Below, piece after piece: positions 1 to 3,982 of a DNA stretch of 5,530 bases. Under the pieces are notes generated by a model. It searched no databases and was not told the DNA's origin. It saw nothing but the letters and a program-made list of their open reading frames with translations. The translations under genes were made by a program, and so were the position numbers. The stretch comes from Nitrospiria bacterium (GTDB lineage Bacteria > Nitrospirota > CAKKRA01 > 9FT-COMBO-42-15), in NCBI GenBank assembly GCA_919903585.1, contig CAKKST010000296.1:1-5530 (forward strand). Reading direction: 5' to 3'. Position 1 is the first letter of the stretch; every line of letters begins with the position of its first letter.

Positions 1-95
1 AGATTAAGAAATATAAAGACGGAAAGGATAATTATTGGCAGCTTTATCCTGTATCTTTCTATCTTTTTCAGGACTTCTTTCATATCCATCATCAT
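1..95 (-). CDS. pilO: PilO-like type IV pilus inner-membrane protein, N-terminal fragment
   Basis: This is the first 31 codons of a leftward gene that continues beyond the left edge. Seen: ATG at 95-93 overlaps the TGA of the preceding pilN by 4 bp (ATGA), followed by two more in-frame ATGs at 92 and 89. The reading begins MMMDMKEVLKKIERYRIK and then turns into a hydrophobic stretch (LPIIILSVFIFL). A short charged cytoplasmic tail followed by one membrane helix is how PilO proteins start; PilO dimerises with PilN in the periplasm to link the inner-membrane platform to the secretin. The assignment rests mainly on position directly after pilM and pilN, because too little protein is visible to recognise the PilO core. 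A GspM-like protein would be the alternative. Which of the three clustered ATGs is used cannot be told. Confidence 0.72.
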   Translation of the reverse strand, partial: MMMDMKEVLKKIERYRIKLPIIILSVFIFLN

Positions 96-646
96 GAAGG
101 TTTATACTTTACCTTTAAGGAGAATGTTACCATTTCCCTTTCCTTTCCTTCCACCTTCTGGCTGATTAAAAATACATCCTTAAAATTTGGCGATCCCTCA
201 AGTTTGATTATAAAGTCTGTAAGGTCTTTAAGAGAGAATGCCTCGCCTGACAAATCAATATTCCCGTCAGTAAAACTTGGCTTAATGGTGTTAATGGATA
301 TATTCTTTGGCGCCTCTGCCTCTAAATGTGAAAGAAGAAGCGTCCAGAAAGAGCTTTTCCTAAGAAGAAGGCTATTAATAGATGCGATTCTTTTATTCAG
401 CATTTCCATTTCAGTAACAGAGAATAGCAGCCTATCTTTTTTAAGCCCCTCATCAATCTTTATCTCCTGATTTCTCAGACGATTGATGCCTTCCTCTGTC
501 TCTTTCAATCCATATCGGGCTGTATTATAGTTATAAATATTAACAATAAGCAAAATCCCTGAAAATAAGCTGATGCCATTCAATGCCAATTTAATCAGCG
601 CAATCTTTTTATAATCTACTGATGATAGGTTAAGCTGAATCTTCAT
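92..646 (-). CDS. pilN: PilN-like type IV pilus assembly protein
   Basis: A 184-residue bitopic inner-membrane protein. Seen: a short cytoplasmic N-terminus MKIQLNLSSVDYKK, matching the conserved I-N-L-N/L-P-type segment that docks into PilM in the family; one membrane helix at about residues 18-38; a charged, probably coiled-coil stretch at about 45-95; and a periplasmic ferredoxin-like domain at about 98-184. That domain contains FWTLLLSHLEAEAPKNI and a DLSGEAFSLKDLTDFI segment typical of the PilN (Fimbrial_assembly) family. Length agrees with the usual 180-200 residues. The ATG at 646 overlaps the pilM stop by one base (TAATG), and a GGAGAG Shine-Dalgarno lies about 3 bases upstream, so the start is well supported. 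It would bridge cytoplasmic PilM and periplasmic PilO. A GspL C-terminal-like role in type II secretion is the close alternative. Confidence 0.92.
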   Translation of the reverse strand: MKIQLNLSSVDYKKIALIKLALNGISLFSGILLIVNIYNYNTARYGLKETEEGINRLRNQEIKIDEGLKKDRLLFSVTEMEMLNKRIASINSLLLRKSSFWTLLLSHLEAEAPKNISINTIKPSFTDGNIDLSGEAFSLKDLTDFIIKLEGSPNFKDVFLISQKVEGKEREMVTFSLKVKYKPS

Positions 647-1590
647 TAGCTCTCCACTGCTGCGCCAATGGCAGGCAAAAGGTTTAGTAAAGGGGACGGG
701 GGCGATTCTTTTATTCCCCCTTTGAAAAAGGGGGATACAGGGGGATTTGTAAAGAAGGTATTAAGCCACTTTATCTGCTCTATACCCAATCTCCTAACCT
801 GTATGGCGCTGTCTTCAATTAAATCCTTTGTTTCAATATTAATATCAGCAATATAATATATGCTTGTAAGGTCAGATATTTCCTTGCTATGGCTGTAAAA
901 TTTTAAAGAGGCAAGAAGCTCATCCCTTATCCTCTTTATCTCTCCGCTGCCCCTTCTTAAGGCTTTAACCCTTATGAAATCAGGGCATCCCTTTTTAAAT
1001 ATTATCAAGGTAAATACAGCATTTATTAGGTTTAAAAAGATAAAATTTTCGCCCTCTTTCATAATAATATTATGAAAGAGATTAAATATATGTGATGAAG
1101 CTGTATCTATAAGAACAGGTTCAACGCCTGCTTCTCTTAACAATTCCTCATATTGGTATAAAATCCCCTTCCTGATAACAGAGACAAGTATGCTTTTTTT
1201 ATTTAATGCCTGATAGGATATCTGCGCATCGTCCATGGTGAAAGGCAGGGATTTCTCCATCTTCCATTTTATCAGTTTTTCAAGCTCTGCCTTTTTTGAT
1301 GGTATTGATTCAAACTCAAAGAGGGCAGTTTTAACGCTTACATCAGGAATGCTGAGAGAGGCATATACTCTTTTATTGCCAGCAATGGTCTTTATTGCCT
1401 TCTTGAAAAGTTCTGGGTCAGTTATATTTGCATCTGTTAATGAAGGCTTTATACACCCTTTAGAGTCAAAGGATTTTATATCTTTGACCCTGTATTCTTT
1501 CCCGTTCTTTTCAAGCTCTGCATAAAAAATATAATCGGTGGAAACGCTTATGCCTACTTTTGATTTCTTTAAAAATGGCAGATTAATCAT
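646..1590 (-). CDS. pilM: divergent PilM-like type IV pilus assembly protein with an in-frame repeat insert
   Basis: A 314-residue cytoplasmic protein of the PilM (FtsA/actin-like) type, which in known systems binds the PilN N-terminus and contacts PilB. Seen: an opening KVGISVSTDYIFYAELE where family members have G-I-D-I-G; a middle segment KAELEKLIKWKMEKSLPF, which is the family's recognisable helix; LREAGVEPVLIDTASSHIFN; and a final LLPAIGAAVES matching the usual A-x-G-A-A end. Nucleotide-site motifs are eroded: the first Asp of G-I-D-I-G is Ser, the second phosphate loop reads FIFLNLINAVFTLII without D-I-G, and the late G-G motif is replaced by YYIADIN. ATP binding is therefore doubtful. 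Residues about 281-301 (starting NPPVSPFFKGG) are a translated dispersed repeat. The start overlaps the pilB stop by 4 bp (ATGA), with only a weak AGGG about 15 bases upstream, which suggests translational coupling. Confidence 0.88.
   Translation of the reverse strand: MINLPFLKKSKVGISVSTDYIFYAELEKNGKEYRVKDIKSFDSKGCIKPSLTDANITDPELFKKAIKTIAGNKRVYASLSIPDVSVKTALFEFESIPSKKAELEKLIKWKMEKSLPFTMDDAQISYQALNKKSILVSVIRKGILYQYEELLREAGVEPVLIDTASSHIFNLFHNIIMKEGENFIFLNLINAVFTLIIFKKGCPDFIRVKALRRGSGEIKRIRDELLASLKFYSHSKEISDLTSIYYIADINIETKDLIEDSAIQVRRLGIEQIKWLNTFFTNPPVSPFFKGGIKESPPSPLLNLLPAIGAAVES
698..748. repeat. GC-rich dispersed palindromic repeat inside pilM
   Basis: The core 716-734 reads CCCCCTTT-GAA-AAAGGGGG, an 8-bp perfect stem with a 3-base loop. 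It is followed by a further GGGGGATTT-type half-unit at 739-748. The left flank 698-708 contains GGGGCGATTC, identical over 10 bases to 3421-3430 in the intergenic palindrome, so the element may be a composite of two repeat families. It is read through by pilM as NPPVSPFFKGG plus a Pro-rich tail. From memory, repeats giving this N-P-P-x-x-P-F-x-K-G-G peptide are widely scattered in Desulfobacterota, Nitrospirota and Cyanobacteria genomes. Copy number here cannot be judged from one window. Confidence 0.75.
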
Positions 1591-3305
1591 TCTATAAATG
1601 TAACCCTGTTGATCTCTTTTAAGGTAGTCTCCCCTTTAAAAACCTTTTCCATCGCTGCCTCCCTTAGGGTTGTCATGCCTTCTGCTATTGCCTGTTTTTT
1701 TATCTCGTATGATAATCTCTTCTCCAATATCATCTCTTTTATCTTGTCAGAAAGGTGAAGAAACTCTGTAATACATCTTCTCCCTTTAAAACCTGTGCCA
1801 TTACACTCAGGGCAGCCTTTATTCTGATAGATGGTAGGATTTTTATGCGCCTTAACATCGATGCCCGATTCCTCCGCCATTGCCTTCGTTAATTTAACAG
1901 GCTCTTTACATAAAGGACACAATGTCCTTACCAGCCTCTGTGCCAGGATGCAGTTTAAGGCAGAGACAAAATTATACGGCTCTATCCCCATATTCACAAA
2001 TCTGCCTATTACATCAAAGACATTATTGGCATGGACAGTGGTAAAGACAAGGTGTCCTGTTAATGCAGACTGGATAGCTATCTGAGCAGTTTCAGTATCC
2101 CTTATCTCTCCAACCATTATCTTGTCAGGGTCGTGGCGGAGGATTGATCTCAGCCCTTTTGCAAAGGTGAGGCCCTTCTTCTCATTAACAGGTATCTGAA
2201 CAATCCCCTTTAGCTGATATTCCACAGGGTCTTCAATGGTAATAATCTTGTCCTCATTATTATTGATCTCTGTGATTGCAGCATAAAGGGTTGTGGTCTT
2301 TCCGCTTCCTGTTGGGCCTGTAACGAGAACCATGCCATAAGGTTCAGCAACAGCCTTCCTGAATTTTTTTAAATCATTATCATTAAAACCGAGCCTCTCC
2401 AGCCTCAGCTCGTCTATCTCCTGAGTAATGTACTCCTTATCAAGTATTCTTATCACAGAGGCCTCGCCAAAGATGCTCGGCAGAATAGATACGCGAAAGT
2501 CAATCTTTTTATTCTCAAGTCTTATCTTAAAGCGGCCATCCTGCGGTATACGCTTCTCAGTAATATCAAGCTCAGACATTACCTTGATGCGTGAGATTAA
2601 AGGCGCATGAAATTTTATATCCAGCGGCTCCATTGCCGGATAAAGAACCCCATCTACCCTGTATTTCACAGACACATTCTTTTCAGATGGTTCAATATGT
2701 ATATCGCTTGCCCTCTTCTGCAGGGCATTTAAGAGGATTGTATCCACAAGCTTTATTACAGGGCTTGTGTCCTTTGAGAGTTTTTCCAGAGAGATTACAT
2801 CCTCGCCGTCCTCTGTCTCCTTTATCAGCTCAGGCTTAAAATCAGCGCCAATCTTCTCAAGCGCCTGGCCAGAGCTTTCGCTCCTTTTTAATGCTTCAAG
2901 TATTGCAGTTTTGGAGCTTACACCAATTTCAAGCTCTTTATTTAGAATAAGCTCAAGCTCATCTATAGCCATTATGTTAGAAGGGTCTGATACAATGATT
3001 GTGAGAATTCCGTCATTCTCTGCGTATGGAATAAAGGGATACCTGTGCATCAATTCAACTGAGACAGATTTTAAAAAGTGGTGTGGTATATGGAATGTAT
3101 CAAGGGGATAATATTTAATCTCATATTGTTTGGCCAAAGTCTGAGCAAGGGCATCCTCGGTTATAATTCCTTCTTTTATTAATACATCGCCAAGGCGGTT
3201 CTTGCCCTGCTCTACCTTTTTTGAAGCCCTCTCCAGATCATTATTGGAGATGATGTCCATCTCCATAAGTATATCACCGAGCCTCTTTTTTAATGCGGCC
3301 TTCAT
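1587..3305 (-). CDS. pilB: PilB/GspE-family type IV pilus assembly ATPase
   Basis: A 572-residue secretion/extension ATPase that would power pilin polymerisation at the inner membrane. Domains seen: an N-terminal MshEN-like region (residues 8-60) with two RLG-starting 24-residue motifs separated by 5 residues, then a T2SSE_N region to about 135; an Asp box RASDIHIEP (198-206); arginine-finger-like segments around VKYRVDG (213-219) and EKRIPQDGR (250-258); Walker A GPTGSGKT (330-337); Walker B IMVGE with E400; a His box TGHLVFTTVHAN with H418 and H425; and a zinc tetracysteine C463-x2-C466 ... C498-x2-C501, present in PilB/GspE and absent from PilT. Length matches PilB (about 560-570). It is the first gene of the leftward cluster; its stop overlaps pilM. 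The ATG at 3305 has a weak AGG 5-7 bases upstream. GspE of a type II secretion system is the alternative, but pilM/N/O following favours pili. Confidence 0.96.
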   Translation of the reverse strand: MKAALKKRLGDILMEMDIISNNDLERASKKVEQGKNRLGDVLIKEGIITEDALAQTLAKQYEIKYYPLDTFHIPHHFLKSVSVELMHRYPFIPYAENDGILTIIVSDPSNIMAIDELELILNKELEIGVSSKTAILEALKRSESSGQALEKIGADFKPELIKETEDGEDVISLEKLSKDTSPVIKLVDTILLNALQKRASDIHIEPSEKNVSVKYRVDGVLYPAMEPLDIKFHAPLISRIKVMSELDITEKRIPQDGRFKIRLENKKIDFRVSILPSIFGEASVIRILDKEYITQEIDELRLERLGFNDNDLKKFRKAVAEPYGMVLVTGPTGSGKTTTLYAAITEINNNEDKIITIEDPVEYQLKGIVQIPVNEKKGLTFAKGLRSILRHDPDKIMVGEIRDTETAQIAIQSALTGHLVFTTVHANNVFDVIGRFVNMGIEPYNFVSALNCILAQRLVRTLCPLCKEPVKLTKAMAEESGIDVKAHKNPTIYQNKGCPECNGTGFKGRRCITEFLHLSDKIKEMILEKRLSYEIKKQAIAEGMTTLREAAMEKVFKGETTLKEINRVTFIE

Positions 3306-3312
3306 GGAGCCT

Positions 3313-3342
3313 ATTATATCATTAATGAATTGTGCCTGCCAG
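3313..3342 (-). promoter_or_regulatory. possible weak sigma70-type promoter for pilB
   Basis: On the minus strand a perfect TATAAT (3318-3313) lies 7 bases before the pilB ATG. A poor -35 match, CTGGCA (3342-3337), sits 18 bases upstream. If used, the transcript would begin almost at the start codon, giving a nearly leaderless mRNA. The region is AT-rich, so a TATAAT can occur by chance, and the real pilB promoter could lie elsewhere in 3306-3474. Confidence 0.3.
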
Positions 3343-3354
3343 TGATTATTATCT

Positions 3355-3383
3355 TTGACAAATCTTATTTAGTTTGTTATTCT
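3355..3383 (+). promoter_or_regulatory. sigma70-type promoter for the coiled-coil gene
   Basis: TTGACA (3355-3360, perfect -35) is followed after exactly 17 bases by TATTCT (3378-3383, 4 of 6 to the -10 consensus). Transcription would start near 3390, leaving a leader of about 85 nt that contains the 28-bp palindrome and an AAAGGAG ribosome binding site. The same TATTCT at the same 17-base spacing recurs before the kelch gene, which strengthens both calls. Confidence 0.6.
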
Positions 3384-3417
3384 GTAAGCATAAGAAAACA
3401 TAAAAATCTGGAAGGCG

Positions 3418-3445
3418 GTAGGGGCGATTCATGAATCGCCCCTAC
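3418..3445. repeat. perfect 28-bp palindrome (dispersed repeat type)
   Basis: The left arm GTAGGGGCGATTCA (3418-3431) is perfectly complementary to the right arm TGAATCGCCCCTAC (3432-3445). It lies in the predicted 5' leader of the coiled-coil gene, 12 bases before the AAAGGAG ribosome binding site at 3458-3464. The right end TCGCCCCTAC is repeated exactly at 4540-4549 inside the kelch gene, so this is a repeat family rather than a lone operator. A cruciform or RNA hairpin is possible. It is not followed by a proper T-run, so it is a poor terminator. Confidence 0.85.
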
Positions 3446-3474
3446 TACAATTTTATTAAAGGAGAAAAACGAAA

Positions 3475-3885
3475 ATGGGTGTTTACGAGGAGGTAAAGCA
3501 GGCGCTTCAGGATATAGTAGCCCCTGAACTCAGGGCCTTGCAGGTGGAGATTAAAAGACTTGATGAGAAGATAGACTCTTTGAGGAATGAGGTTACCACT
3601 GAGATAAAGAGGCTGGATGAAAAGATAGATATTGCAATCCAGATAAGGGAGCGTCTTGCCTCTTTGGAGGCAAAGGTAAGCGCTATGGGACGCTATAAGG
3701 ATAGTAGGAACAAAAATACCAAAGATGAGAATTCTTTTTCTCAAAGTGGCAGAAAAGTTCACACCCTTCCAGAGTCTACTAATAAGGCTACTGAGGAAGA
3801 ACCCCTTGTAATCCCATCAGTTATAAAAACCATTTATCTTCTTTTTAATCTGGCACAGGAATTGCTTACTATATTACAGAGGTAA
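3475..3885 (+). CDS. small coiled-coil protein of unknown function
   Basis: A 136-residue soluble protein with no signal peptide. Seen: an N-terminal MGVYEEVKQALQDIVAPELR, then a strong coiled coil at about residues 18-72 built on a repeated EIKRLDEKID (25-34 and 43-52) and ending IQIRERLASLEAKV. The tail (73-110) is polar and low in order, and the last 25 residues contain a hydrophobic amphipathic stretch (VIKTIYLLFNLAQELLTIL). The start is firm: AAAGGAG at 3458-3464 sits 10 bases upstream of the ATG. Proteins with this opening and the RLDEKID coil are, from memory, common small hypothetical proteins in Nitrospirota, Desulfobacterota and related genomes, with no established role. The tail after M71 does not resemble anything I know; a late frameshift cannot be excluded. 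It is divergent from pilB, so a pilus-related role would be guesswork. Confidence 0.8.
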   Translation: MGVYEEVKQALQDIVAPELRALQVEIKRLDEKIDSLRNEVTTEIKRLDEKIDIAIQIRERLASLEAKVSAMGRYKDSRNKNTKDENSFSQSGRKVHTLPESTNKATEEEPLVIPSVIKTIYLLFNLAQELLTILQR

Positions 3886-3904
3886 GATTTCTCAAAGATT
3901 TTTC

Positions 3905-3933
3905 TTGACTGTTGCGCAAAGCTATATTATTCT
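3905..3933 (+). promoter_or_regulatory. sigma70-type promoter for the kelch gene
   Basis: TTGACT (3905-3910, 5 of 6) and TATTCT (3928-3933) are spaced by exactly 17 bases, the same architecture and identical -10 as the promoter at 3355-3383. Start would be near 3940, giving a leader of about 43 nt that includes the G tract. No convincing terminator separates this from the coiled-coil gene ending at 3885, so read-through from upstream may add to expression. Confidence 0.5.
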
Positions 3934-3969
3934 TTTGCCAGTTCGGGCTTTAGTTACACAACCATTTGT

Positions 3970-3978
3970 GGGGGGGGG
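3970..3978 (+). promoter_or_regulatory. nine-G homopolymer tract in the ribosome binding site position
   Basis: Nine consecutive G residues end 4 bases before the ATG at 3983, where a Shine-Dalgarno would be expected; no other GGAG-like site precedes this start. G-rich runs can pair partly with the anti-Shine-Dalgarno. An in-frame GTG at 3968 immediately precedes the tract, but it has no ribosome binding site of its own. Such tracts are prone to slippage, so length may vary between cells. Confidence 0.55.
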
Positions 3979-3982
3979 TAAT

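Noticed and set aside
204..3111. Short rightward open frames opposite pilN, pilM and pilB
   Set aside because: They are antisense shadows of clearly recognisable pilus genes, with no start signals or family motifs of their own.
3322..3345. Sigma54-type promoter before pilB (minus-strand CTGGCAGGCAC)
   Set aside because: The GG element is present but the GC of the -12 box is missing at the required 12-base distance.
3418..3445. Intrinsic terminator at the 28-bp palindrome
   Set aside because: No T-run of useful length directly follows on either strand, and the position is upstream of a gene inside its predicted leader, not after a gene end.
3914..3945. A GCGCAAAGCTA...GCCAGTTC stretch resembling the 3' half of a cyclic-di-GMP (GEMM-I) riboswitch
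   Set aside because: The conserved 5' half with GGCAAACC and its paired stems is absent, and the stretch overlaps the -35/-10 spacer of the predicted promoter, so most of it would not be transcribed from there.
3886..3982. Terminator or small RNA between the coiled-coil and kelch genes
   Set aside because: No stable stem followed by a T-run is visible; only the promoter-like hexamers and the G tract stand out.
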